Positions 10,930-21,006 of a stretch of 64,000 bases of DNA are shown in pieces; positions within the stretch are counted from its first letter, which is position 1, and each line of letters starts with the position of its first letter. Both the position numbers and the translations under genes were made by a program. The DNA is from Carya illinoinensis (taxonomy: Eukaryota; Streptophyta; Magnoliopsida; Fagales; Juglandaceae). The stretch spans positions 15,147,501 through 15,211,500 of the forward strand of contig NC_056761.1 in assembly GCF_018687715.1 (NCBI RefSeq). The letters run 5' to 3'. Below the pieces are notes generated by a model. It was not told where the DNA came from. It did not search any database and saw only the letters and a list, made by a program, of their open reading frames with translations.

Positions 10930-11420
10930 CTGGTATCTGGCTTTTATACTACCCGTTGAGATGGTACTCCATACCCTATGTTAGAGGCCCCTGCCTCCCG
11001 TACGAGATGCTAAGTTGTCATCTTCAATGCAATGTGGCTTCCCCAGACCACACCTTTGTTGTAAGTGGGTGGGTGAGGCCATCTTTTTGTGTGCTCTGTC
11101 AGGGACAAAAGATGTATCTAATCCTTAAATGTGGCGTGGTCTTGTCACGACAAGCGTCTACAGGGTAGTGTAAGGGTAGGCAGAGTCCTATCTTTCCATG
11201 TCGACTAGTTTCCCACGCAGACGCTAGGCCTTTTTCTTCTTTACACAACTCATGGACTGTCTATACTGTTAATCATTAGGCCTCTAGGATAACCTTTTCC
11301 CGCCCGAGAGGGATATAAATGCCCCTTCCAAGAATTTTAGGGCTTTTTGTATTGATGGTGCATAGTAACATTCAAGGGATTAGTGAATTAGAAGTTACTG
11401 ATTCGAGGTGATTAGCCTGA
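10930..11420 (+). repeat. LTR-like remnant with TATA box
   Basis: A moderately GC-rich block stands out from AT-rich flanks and contains GGGATATAAATGCCCC at about 11310-11325, which looks like a retroelement core promoter. No TG/CA ends or target duplication could be fixed, so this is a suggestion only. Confidence 0.25.
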
Positions 11421-12679
11421 TCAATCAAAAAGAGAGAAAAGACTAATTTCTATCATCTAATCTAGGTATTCACCCATTTTCTTAAAAGAGAAATGAAAGT
11501 TAAAATTTAATGTATCCCTTTAAAAGAATTAAAACGTAGATTGTAGCTTGACCAAAGGGCACCACTTTGTACAGTTTTAGTACTATGGACAACACCATGC
11601 ATACATGTCATTATTGTATTTTTAAAAGATTAGTATAATATATATACCCTTCATGATCATGGGGATGGTTCAGGTATGACTTTCTAGTCTGAACTTATCA
11701 TAGTTTCCACATTAGATCAAGTGAAAGCCTTTAAAAATAAAAATAAAAAATAACTGAAGATAAAGCAAAATGAGAGTGCTTTTATGCTTCCCTCACGGTC
11801 CAAATGATTATATTAATAGAGTTTAATACTACCGAACATAATCATTATATATAAACATTCCAACACTATATATACTTTCCCACCCTCCACACGTGTACTT
11901 TATAAATATGTATTTGATGTAGCTTTACAGTTTAATTTACTATATCAAAATATATCAATTTGTAGATTTATTTTTAAAAAGAAAATTTATAATTAAAGTA
12001 TTTAATTTTCTTAAGTAAATATAAGCATACTCGGCATAAAGCTACAAGTAATTAGAGTGATATATAGTGTAAAGTCTGTCCTTCAAATTAATCTCTCCGG
12101 CCAGGACTCTGGATTTCATGTTATTCTCTCTTGTTTTCCCCTAATATTCCCATGAACATGTCAATCTTTAACAGTAATTCATTGCATGAGATATCATTTG
12201 GGGACCAAAATCCATAATCCAGCTATCATTTGTTCCATGCACTAGTGTGAGATCGAGACCAAACCCTGGCCTTGGCGGTTGTAATTGGTCATCGACAAAA
12301 ATGAATTAATATGGGACCTACTTGAAAAAAAAATTAACTTTTTAATCGTAGACTCCACTCTTTTTCAAGATGATTACGCGACATTTACAATTCCACGACT
12401 GTATATAGCATTGCCGGTGAGATAATGCCCATGAAAAGACTTCACTAGGCCCATGCACGTACGCGTTAGAAATATGTTTTTAGTGGGGTATAGGCATTTA
12501 TGATACAAACACGAATAAGTATATGATTCTGGGGACGTACTGGATTATGTCTCTTTATTCTTTCATAAGATTCACTCTCACATGAACTTTAGTACTGGAT
12601 GACCCACGTACAAAAGATGACTCCACACACTGTCATAGATTACGTATACATATAATATCTCTGTAGCATTAAGTACTTA

Positions 12680-12860
12680 TTTGAAATTATGAGACAAGAT
12701 AAAATTAAATAAAAAATAAAAATTGAATAAAATATTATTTTTTAATATTATTATTATTTTAAAATTTAAAAATGTTGAATTATATATTATATTTTATATA
12801 AAAATTTAGATAAATTATAATGATGAGATGAGATGAGATGAAACATTTTGAGAATCTACA
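12680..12860 (-). mobile_element. MITE, ATCTCATC family (copy 1)
   Basis: This AT-rich segment carries GATGAGATGAGATGAG next to AATTTAGATAAATTATAATG on its right side. Those are the reverse complements of the left end of the copy at 27511-27723 (CTCATCATTACAATTTTTTT). No coding capacity. The ends are only approximate. Confidence 0.5.
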
Positions 12861-13034
12861 GGTTTTTTGATAAGTTGTAATGATAAAAATTTAAATAAAT
12901 TATAATGATAGTTCTTCCAATCATTTTTTGAAAAATGATTAGCATGTGCTCATTTAAGAATAATTCAGTTATATCATAAAAAACACAGTTAATAGCCATG
13001 TTTATAGCAAGAGTATAGAAAGAGCTTAACTTTT

Positions 13035-13345
13035 TGAAAATTTTACTCATGTTTGGACATTGAAATCTCTTAATTCTGTTAATAATAGTAAAATTATTTA
13101 AGTTAAAGTGTTTTATTAACTTTCGAGAGATAATAGAAAAAAAATAGTGAATAAAAATATTATAAAGTTAAAATTAATTTTTTAATATTATTTATGATTT
13201 CAATTTTCAAAAAGTTGTATTATTTTTTGTGTTTGTTTAAAAGTTTAGAAAAGTTGTATTGAGTTTTGTGTTTGGATAATGATTAGATAAAAAAGTTAAA
13301 AATTTGAAATTGAAAAATATTTTGTGTTTTAAGTTATATTTGATA
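13035..13345. mobile_element. MITE-like AT-rich insertion, degraded
   Basis: Contains AATAAAAATATTATAAAGTT and later GAAAAGTTGTATTGAGTTTT, near-identical to parts of the insertion at 61715-61950 in the alpha-galactosidase intron. Both have TTTGGATAATGAT-like ends. No reading frame. Boundaries are approximate. Confidence 0.4.
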
Positions 13346-13579
13346 TGTAAATTATGAGAAGTTTTGAAAATATCTGAGAAGTCTCTTCTAACTCTAATGT
13401 CTCTACACAATACATTATTCGCATTAAATAATTTGATTTGTAATATTTAAATTTTAAAATTTATCTTTTAAATTAAATAATGGTATGTGGTATAGAGGCA
13501 TTAGAATAGAATTATTCATATGAGAATATCTCATTACCCAAACAAGACCGGCCTAACTGAGCATGAGGGTCCACTCGTA

Positions 13580-13795
13580 TAACTAGTTTGGTTACATAAA
13601 ACCAAACTATTTCATCTCATATAATCATTACAATTTTATCAAATTTTTACACAAAATATAATAAACAACTCAACTTTTTTAAATCCTAAAACAAAACTAA
13701 TATTAAAAAATTATATTATAATAATATTTTATTGAACTTTTAACAAAACATCTCGTCTCATCTCTTGTCTGAACTGTATAACCAAACGAGGTAAA
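13580..13795 (+). mobile_element. MITE, ATCTCATC family (copy 2)
   Basis: Begins near AACCAAACTATTTCATCTCA, passes through ATAATCATTACAATTTTATC, and ends TCTCGTCTCATCTCTTGTCT...ACCAAACGAG. Organisation and order match the copy at 27511-27723. Short, AT-rich and non-coding. Confidence 0.55.
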
Positions 13796-14152
13796 GAGCA
13801 TAAACAACCAATTAATACTTTTAAACCAAATATAGTATTGGCATAAAAAAAAATAAAAAAAATAAAAAAAAAAACTCATGGAAAAATAAATAGATAATAA
13901 GAGATTAATTAAATAAGAAATTAATTACTACTTTTTTTTTTCAAGTAATTTTATTCAAACTTCTGATATTTCAAAAAGTTAGTGTAACTTAAGAAGGTTT
14001 AAATTCAAAATTGGAGATAAGCAACAGAAGTTAGTGCAAGTATAAACTTGTATAAGGAAAGCAGGAAATATTGGGACATTTATTTGTACTATCACTACTT
14101 ATAAAACAATTTTAAAAAAATGGCCAGTATAATTCATGTACAATAGAAAATT

Positions 14153-14356
14153 TATTATAAACTATCTTGAATTGTATGACCACATTTAGTTAGCCGTCAA
14201 ACGTATAGTGCTAGTCGTCAAAAGCATAGTCTCTTTTGTAACCTTATATATATGGGTATATTGATGTTATATGATATACAGATCAATAAGAGAATCTCTT
14301 CTCTCGTTCTCTCTCAATCTCTGGAAACTCTCTCTTTTTTCATTGAGTTCATAACA
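14153..14356 (+). repeat. 5' LTR of the copia element
   Basis: 204 bp from TATTATAAACTATC to TTCATAACA. A TATA-like stretch (CTTATATATATGGG) lies near the middle and a CT-rich leader near the end. It matches 19836-20039 with about five substitutions, counted by eye. Confidence 0.9.
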
Positions 14357-14371
14357 CGTTATCAGCATGAT
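14357..14371 (+). other. Likely primer-binding site
   Basis: CGTTATCAGCATGAT directly follows the 5' LTR end. Similar ACGTTATCAGCA primer sites follow 5' LTRs of other plant copia elements. The primer tRNA was not determined here. Confidence 0.45.
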
Positions 14372-14594
14372 GCGATTTTTTTTTCCACTACCTAGCAAGC
14401 CAACTCCACCTACTTCAGCACTCTGTTCCTGTTCGGACTCTGAGCACTTTTAAGCTTGCTTTCTACTTTTCTGAGATAGATCTTAGATTTCAAGTAAAGC
14501 AGATTCCAAGGAGTACTCAAGCGTTATTGCCTTTTCGGAGCTTCACGGTCTTAGATTTGTTGAAAACCTCCATGACTGGAATCCAGCTCGGAGG

Positions 14595-15310
14595 TTGAAA
14601 AAAAAAACTGGAGTTGAAGCTGTTTGCTTAGCCAGGTTCATCAAAATCTTTCATGATCGATGCAATTTCTTTCGGCTTAAACTGAGGGAAGCTGGAGCTC
14701 TGTGCCCAGACACTGCCATCGTGGCCGATGATGGCTGCGGCAGTGAGATGCTGGCCGTCGATCTCGCACAGCAAGTGCTCATCAACCTAAGCTCATCACC
14801 GTGTACCCGTCTTCGAGAACGACGTGGACGAATCCGAGCTACTGTCTCGGTCCAAAGTTCTTGAAAATGGGCTCTGCTCTACTCGTCAGGCACCACCGGT
14901 GCGAGTAAAGGGGTGGTGGGATCTGGGTTTTTAAGCCGTGAATGGCTTGGATCTGAGTCGTTCTCGCACACGAAACCAACCCTTCCTCTCTCTGTGTGTC
15001 TCTCTTCTAAAAGGTCTTTAGGCTCTCTCGTCATGGTTTGCCAACAAGAACCTTAGTTCACCAAACTCCACCTGTGGCTCAAGAAATTTGCAACAGCAAG
15101 ATGGATGCAGCAGTCTCTACTCTGCGCGCAGATCGATCCCCTCTCGGTGAAGCCGTGGAGAGGAAGGCCAGCAAGAGGGCCGAACTCTGGCCCTATGTCC
15201 CATACGACGTCATCAAAAACCCATACCCGACCACCTTCGTTGTTTTGTTTGTGTTGCCCTTTCATGTTTGCTGCATGACAAGGATGACGAACCAATGTAA
15301 AGAATATTAA
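14595..15310 (+). other. GC-rich coding-like segment inside the copia element, unassigned
   Basis: Base composition jumps well above the surroundings. Open stretches at 14595-14864 and 15038-15310 look like former coding sequence, for example AVERKASKRAELWPYVPYDV at about 15150-15210. Neither matches a retroelement protein or a family I recognise. A CT-rich stretch (14985-15010) could be an old leader or splice tract. This may be a captured gene continuous with the epoxide-hydrolase piece downstream. Confidence 0.35.
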
Positions 15311-15314
15311 CGGC

Positions 15315-15659
15315 TTGAAACGATCGAGCTTAACGGCGGCTTCGAGAGTTTGCTTCTCTGGCGTCAAACAACGGGACATTCGATCCGGATCCGTAGCCGT
15401 CTTCAACGAAGCTCTCCTCCTTGATACCAACGTCGAAGCAGGAATGAGTATGAAAACCTTGGTCAGCCATGACTGGGGAGCTATGATAGCTTGGAACCCG
15501 GCGATTGATCAAGTGGATGGCGTCAAGGCTTTGTTTGGCGATGATTTTTATGTTTGCAGGTTTCAGGAACACGAAGAAGCTGAAGAAGATTTCGCTTGTG
15601 TCGATACCGCAACACTAATGAAGAAGTTCTTTTCTATATTTGGTCCAAATCCTCCCTAA
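15315..15659 (+). pseudogene. Captured epoxide-hydrolase (alpha/beta-hydrolase) fragment
   Basis: The frame contains VSHDWGAMIAW (about 15460-15495), the HDWG nucleophile region of plant soluble epoxide hydrolases. In this family that Asp attacks the epoxide ring. It continues with GVKALFGDDFYVCRFQEHEE and DTATLMKKFF...FGPNPP, the conserved cap-domain segment. The stretch normally lying between these two blocks (about 30 residues) is missing, and the N-terminal HGxP region and the C-terminal His are absent. It is therefore an internally deleted fragment, not an enzyme. It lies inside the copia element, upstream of the pol remnants and on the same strand, where gag would be expected, so it was probably transduced. 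Intron traces were not evident. Confidence 0.75.
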
Positions 15660-16079
15660 TATCTTTCCTCAAATCACGGCTTTTTGCTGTGTTGTGAGTG
15701 CGTTTCAGTTTAGACTTGCCTGAGCCATTGTGGCTACTGAAACCCATTTAGAAAAGTAGGGATAAGACTTTAAGACTTTTTAACAAAGTCTTTAAAAGTG
15801 ACTCACAAGACAAAGAAAAAGAAAAGTGGGGCAGCATGTTTTTGGCTTCTTTTCAAAATGAAATGGAGACACATTCATGTGACTCTTGGGAAAAACGTTT
15901 GGAGCTTTTTCCAAATCAAAAAGTAAAGTTTTCTTCCCCTTTTTCATTTTGGATGGATTTACTTTTAGAAACACATGGGACCCTTACTATTTTTGTTTTT
16001 TTTTTATTCAAACAACTTGCAAGGAATAGAAAGCAGGTGGGAGGAATAAAGCATTTGGTTACGTTGGAGGATTAAAGTC

Positions 16080-18240
16080 AACAGCTATGCGAGACGAGAT
16101 TTGAAGACCGAGATCACAGGTATCACGATAAGATTAAATGATCTTCTACTTCAAATTTCTGATGATTCTGAAGTTAATAATCTTCAACTTCAACTAAGTT
16201 TTTAATATATTATTTACAATTGCTGAGTTGAATATTTATGGTTATATTCATTACTATTATTTGATAAATTCTATGTTTATTTACATAGTTTAGATACAAG
16301 TTTTATTTATTCTTTTATACTTGTTATAAATTATTGATGATATGATTTATCTGAGAATGGAAATGGAGCATCCCTGAAGGATCGCCCTAAATCAATAATA
16401 ACTTTTGAGTATCTCATAGTTTAAATGAGTGATACGTGTACCAAAAGCTCTATGATTTATGCACCTAAAGTTGCATAATTGAAATTGTGAAAAAAATATA
16501 TATTTAAATGAACGTCTCGAATGTGCTCCTGAAGTAGCAATATCGAGTATGCTCCTGAAGTAGCAATATGAAATTCAAACGTTCACAATATATTCTAAAT
16601 TTGTATAAGGTCTTTCAGTGACTGAGCAAAATAATGAGTTTTTGATAATAATCATTAGTCACGTCTTACTAGATCTACATCATTCCCTGAAGTGAATGAT
16701 AATGAATTTATATCATTCTATTCCCTGAAGTGAAAAGAATGATGCGTTTCATTCAAAGAAACTAAGAGATTGGACGTGATAATGAATATTTTTTCGGGCC
16801 AGAAGCTCGTATTGGAAAAACTATAAGCTTTCTCTATGAGATGATATTATACAATTATTGAATCAAATATTATGATGCATCAAAAAGTGATATGATTCAA
16901 AATATTTGTATCATTCATGGTTATCTTGATCATCCAAAATCAATTATGATAAGTCGAATGATTTTCATATGGACGTCCATAAAAGAACCAGAAAATTCTT
17001 TTACTATAAAGTCTTACCACCAGAAGTGGAAAGAAAAATTTGCTTGAAGTAAATAAGATGAAATTATTCGACATTATCTTGATTATCATATGTGAACCAG
17101 AAGTTCAGATGATAATTAAATTTTGGATGCAATAAGATAAAAATGTCTCATATTCTAGCTGCTAAAATCTCAGCGAGGATTGAAGTCCCTGTAGGACAAT
17201 TAAGAAATTCAGCAGTCTAAAAACATGTCTAAAGGTATGTGAGACGTATTGATACAAAAGATAGAGCATCTCAAAAGAGAAAGGCACAAATAATTTGGTG
17301 CTCCTGAAGAGGCCATACCCACAGAACAAGCAATAAAGTCCATCCAAATTTTCAGTATAAAATTCTCCTATATAAACTCTTGAAGAGTATAAATCTCCTG
17401 AAGAGTGCCTCCTGAAGAGGTTTTTCATGAAAATGTCTTCCCTTGAAAAGGGACAGGTACCTGAAAATAACGAGATCTCGATACATTTCATGAATAATGG
17501 AGAAATTATGGATAGAAATAAAATCGTTGTCGACAACGTATTTCCATATGAGATGGCAATTGACATTACCAGAAGTAATGATGAAAGTGAATCAAGAATC
17601 GTCGAAAAATACGACGTAAAATATTGGCCAAATTTGAAAGAAACAATTCCTGCAGAATTGATTCACTAGTAAAATATGATACATCGGGACTTATAGTCCA
17701 AACACCTAAAGAGTTGATGCTTGTTGAATGTCAGTGGGTATTTATGGAAAGGAAATAAAAATGTGATATATAAATCACGAGTCAGTTTCTCAATTCCTGC
17801 AGAATTGATATCACAAAGTAAAATGTGATAAATATGGACTTGAAATCCAAACACCTAAAGATGTGATTTTTGTTAAATATCAGTGGATATTTATATACAT
17901 GATATAAAAAGCCTGAACCTTTTAATATGAAAATGTGATATAGAAATCACAAGTTAGTTTCTCGAAGAAACAATATTGATATGATTTTAAAGTGGTTGAA
18001 ATCATATTGAGATTTTTATTAGCTTGAAAGTTACCGAAAGTTTGGATATGCATGATTAACTGCATATTTATATGGATCATTGGATCATGATATATATATA
18101 TATGAAAATCCCTGAAGGATAGAAAATGTCTGAAGCTTCTAATATGAATACATCTGGAAATATGTATTCTATCAAGTTTCAAAGATCCTTATATGATCTA
18201 AAGCAATCCAAACGCAAATGGAAACAAGCTATTATTGTAG
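16080..18240 (+). pseudogene. Copia pol remnants: integrase C-terminus and reverse transcriptase
   Basis: Recognisable islands in order are: KMSHILAAKISARIEVPVGQ (about 17142-17202), the integrase-tail motif preceding RT; EKGQVPENNEISIHF...NRNKIVVDNVFPYEMAIDI...KETIPAELI (17440-17665), the linker into RT; and YSIKFQRSLYDLKQSKRKW (about 18165-18222), equivalent to the copia RT segment with SLYGLKQ. Many frameshifts and stops separate them, and the catalytic YVDD segment is not readable. The motif CCTGAAG recurs unusually often between 16360 and 17420, including a tandem 31-bp repeat at about 16520-16570. Confidence 0.75.
17645..17975 (+). repeat. Diverged tandem duplication inside copia pol
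   Basis: The segment from TTCCTGCAGAATTGATTCAC (17648) to AAATCACGAGTCAGTTTCTC (about 17790) is followed by a diverged second copy, TTCCTGCAGAATTGATATCA (about 17795) to AAATCACAAGTTAGTTTCTC (17965). Each unit is roughly 145-170 bp. It covers the RT start with its KPVGYKWVF-type region, so RT was partly duplicated before or during decay. Confidence 0.7.
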
Positions 18241-18513
18241 TTTATATATATGATTTAAATGTCATTGAGGCTCCATAAGAGCTCATAAAAACTGCACATA
18301 TTTGAAATATAAATCTGAAACCCTTGCGGCTTCAAAGGGAAGATGGATGATGTTATTAGTCATGAAATACCATCTTTTAATACAATTAGTATTTCAGATT
18401 CATATTATGGATTTGATAAGAAGTGTGCATTATTAAAGAAGAAATAAAAGGGAGCACACAGAATATCTACCAGATGATAGATACACAAATATGAATATTT
18501 GTGAAATAATTAT

Positions 18514-18519
18514 TTTATT
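18514..18519 (-). terminator. AATAAA polyadenylation signal for the antisense unit
   Basis: AATAAA on the minus strand lies 16 nt past the antisense stop codon. It is suggestive only, because the area is AT-rich. Confidence 0.35.
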
Positions 18520-18534
18520 ATCTTGAAGCAAAAA

Positions 18535-18962
18535 TTACAGAAATTTAAGGCACTTTGCCTCATTCTTCCAACGCTCTTGTTCTTCAAGAATCTGTATGGC
18601 ATCCCTATCTAAAGGGGTGGGCAATCGAAAAGAAGATTTAAGTAAGGATTTTAAATTCTTATTCTCTTGCTTTATTGCTCCTATCTTCATGTTGGACTCC
18701 AGAAGAAGTCGCTGAAGTATAGCAATATTCTCGTGGAGATTGTCAACTCCACAAATTCTGGATTGTAGTCGCTGAGAAAATGCGACAATGGATGATGAGT
18801 ATCGGGTACCGAGACTCACAAGCTCATAGTAGCTTCATTATCTGACTTATTAGTCAAATCATTACTATATTGCATGATAGCACCTGTGGTAGAAGCAGGA
18901 AAAGCTGATGAACGAGGTGCAGAATACCTCATATATTGACCCTGAGAAGATTGCTGAGCCAT
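18535..18962 (-). pseudogene. Antisense coiled-coil ORF inside the copia element, one frameshift
   Basis: On the strand opposite to pol, an ATG at 18962 opens MAQQSSQGQYMRYSAPRSS and runs to a TGA at about 18818-18820. One base out of frame the coding sense continues as SRYSSSIVAFSQRLQ-like sequence (printed RYSSSIVAFSQRLQSRICGV) to a TAA at 18535-18537, about 140 residues in total. The second half is amphipathic (NLHENIAILQRLLLESNMKI, then ENKNLKSLLKSS) and predicts a coiled coil. The ATG lacks any better upstream choice: the open frame above it translates only a hydrophobic leader-like UTR. A TATA box lies about 115 nt upstream and AATAAA 16 nt downstream. Antisense extra ORFs are known in some plant LTR retrotransposons. 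I cannot name this protein. A nested capture is the alternative. Confidence 0.5.
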
Positions 18963-19075
18963 TGCAGAGAGAGATTGCAGGATAAGAATGCAGAAAGAGA
19001 TTGCAGAGTAAAAATGCAGTATGATTATAGAAAAGTGAAGAATATGAGATGCGAAAGAAGACGAGCTGAATATCT

Positions 19076-19083
19076 CTTTTATA
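19076..19083 (-). promoter_or_regulatory. TATA box of the antisense unit
   Basis: TATAAAAG on the minus strand (context TCTCTATAAAAGAGATATT) lies about 115 nt upstream of the antisense ATG at 18962. The leader between them is CT-rich and repeats TCTGCAATCTCTTTCTGCA-like segments, as plant 5' UTRs often do. Confidence 0.45.
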
Positions 19084-19394
19084 GAGAAAATTATGATACA
19101 ACATCTCTCGTGAAACAAGAGAAAAGAGACGAAATATAGCTTCGTAACTCTGCGGCGCCTAACAGCACGCCTGACACCTACAGAAGAGTTGAAAATCAGC
19201 GGTGCTTGTCTGGTCTAAAAGCTGGCCACCATTTTTATTGAAAAAGGAGGTTAGCGGTTTAATGTTGATGAATTCTCCACTAATTGTGTTATTTACAAGA
19301 ACTCCAGAGGAGCACAACTCCAGAAGAGTAGTGATGAGCAGAAAGATCCAGTTGTGATTATTTTATCAACATGGATCAAGTCCACAGTTAGTTG

Positions 19395-19611
19395 GATGTA
19401 CAAATGCGGATTATCTTTCAGATCTACACAAGAAGATCATTGCAATTCATGTGAAGAAAATTGAAATTAATGTCAAGAAGATACGGTCAAGTAATAATTT
19501 GGCAGATTTACTCACTGAAGCATTACCAACTGCAACATTTAAGAAGATTGTGCAGATCATTGGAATACGAAGATTTGAAGACATGTTATCATACACTTTT
19601 CAGGGGAAGTA
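19395..19611 (+). pseudogene. Copia RNase H C-terminal remnant
   Basis: Encodes, with frameshifts, IRSSNNLADLLTEALPTATF followed by KKIVQIIGIRRFED. This corresponds to the copia RNase H end normally reading SSDNLADLFTKALPT with a downstream IGMRR motif. It ends just before the spacer and purine tract of the 3' LTR, which is the expected position. Confidence 0.75.
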
Positions 19612-19835
19612 ATGTCTTGAAGACTTGTGCTGATTGTACTCTTTTTCCTTCGTTAAGGTTTTATCCCACTGGGTTTTCCTTTGCAAGGTTTTAATGAGGC
19701 AATCCTAAAGCACTCAGCGATATACATGAATACTGTACTCTTTTTCCTTCGCTATTGGTTTTTTTCCCACAGGGTTTTTCCTTGGCAAGGTTTTAACGAG
19801 GCATATTCTTTAAATATGGTCATCCAAAGGGAAAG

Positions 19836-20039
19836 TATTATAAACTATCTTGAATTGTATGACCACATTTAGTTAGCCTTCAAACGTATAGTGCTAGTCG
19901 TCAAAAGCATAGTCTCTTTTGTAACCCTATATATATGGGTATATTGATGTTATATGATATACAGATCAATAATAGAATCTCTTCTCTTGTTCTCTCTCAA
20001 TCTCTGGAAACTCTCTCTCTTTTCATTGAGTTCATAACA
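19836..20039 (+). repeat. 3' LTR of the copia element
   Basis: 204 bp, same ends as the 5' LTR and about five substitutions from it. Preceded by the purine tract CAAAGGGAAAG and followed by the target duplication AAATT. Confidence 0.9.
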
Positions 20040-20160
20040 AAATTGAATAATAGATCATTTTCAAATACAAACAAACAGAACTTGTGACCGTCGTACCAAA
20101 CCAAAATTTAAAATCTCTACCCTAACCTCCATTTCTCTCATTGTCCATTTGCTCTGAAAT

Positions 20161-21006
20161 GGTGTCGAAGATCTCCAAGAGGACTCCAATGAAGTACGTC
20201 AAGGCTTTCCCTAACAGTAGGCAGCATCGCCTCTGTCACCATTGAAAATCCCTTGCCAAGAAGAATGACGCTGCCTTCTGATCCATCAAGAAGTCGATTT
20301 TGACCTACCATCGCCTCCTCATCAAACTCTTCTCCAAGTTGGCCCACCTCGACACCTCCAACCGCCAGCACAAGGGCTGCAGATTCATGCGAAGATTCCC
20401 GATCAACCCGAATGCACCGTCTGCATATTGCAGCTGTTTGACAATGACGACCCCGTGCTCCTCCCATAGCTTATTTCGCTGAAGAGAACAATGTTTCTCG
20501 ACTTGGATGAGACCCTGATCCACTCTAAGTCGGACACACCGCCGGACTAGTTCGACTTCGTGGTGAGGCCGGCGATCGACGACGAGATCATGAACTTCTA
20601 TGTGCTTAAGCGCCCTGGCGTCAACAAACTCCTTGCGACTCTGGGTGAGAGATTTGAGATCGTGGTGTTCATGACAGGGTTGAGGGAATACACATTGCTC
20701 GTGCTCGACCAACTTGACGGTAAGGCCATGATATCCCACCGACTATACCGAGATTCCTGCAAGGAGGTGGATGGGAAGTTCGTGAAGGACTTGTCGGGTT
20801 TGGGGAGAGACCTAAGGCAGGTGGTAATCGTAGATGATAACCCGAATGCGTACGAGTTTCAGCCCGAGAATGCGATCCCCAGTCGACCCTTTACAAACGA
20901 TCTCAACGACATGGAGTTGGAGAGGGTGATCAAGTTCCTTGAGGGGTCAGGTGGATTTGAGGATATGAGGGAGGCTATGAAGCAATACGTGACTGCTGAT
21001 CCATAA
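20161..21006 (+). pseudogene. Broken CTD-phosphatase-like (NIF/SCP family, HAD superfamily) gene, intronless
   Basis: The family removes phosphate from Ser/Thr, classically on the RNA polymerase II tail. An ATG at 20161 opens MVSKISKRTPMKYVKAF. After frameshifts near 20250 and 20400 the catalytic motif FLDLDETLIHS is read (20493-20525; DLDET carries the nucleophile). An in-frame TAG stands at 20548-20550. The rest is open: FDFVVRP, motif II region VVFMTGLREYT, then SCKEVDGKFVKDLS, motif IV VVIVDDNPNAYEF, and a normal C-terminus to TAA at 21004-21006. There are no introns and no clear poly(A) tail, so it could be a retrocopy or a decayed member of an intronless subfamily. GC content is well above its flanks. 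The copia target duplication lies only about 115 bp upstream. Confidence 0.85.

Larger units (their letters stand above)
10256..14147. other. Intergenic, no gene; MITEs and LTR-like debris
   Basis: AT-rich spacer. A 77-codon frame at 10681-10914 has no recognisable family and no supporting signals. The MITEs and one LTR-like block are listed separately. Otherwise I see nothing functional. Confidence 0.5.
14153..20039 (+). mobile_element. Ty1/copia-type element with short LTRs, decayed pol and acquired segments, 5887 bp
   Basis: Two 204-bp LTRs bound the element, flanked by the 5-bp duplication AAATT (14148-14152 and 20040-20044). A primer-binding-like CGTTATCAGCATG follows the 5' LTR, and a purine run CAAAGGGAAAG precedes the 3' LTR. 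Scraps of copia integrase C-terminus, RT and RNase H occur in order at 16900-18240 and 19395-19611 but are riddled with indels. The LTRs differ at only about five of 204 positions, so the element inserted fairly recently with an already defective body, which implies mobilisation in trans. It also carries GC-rich coding-like sequence with an epoxide-hydrolase fragment (14595-15659) and an antisense unit (18514-19083). The LTRs begin TA rather than TG in both copies. Confidence 0.85.
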
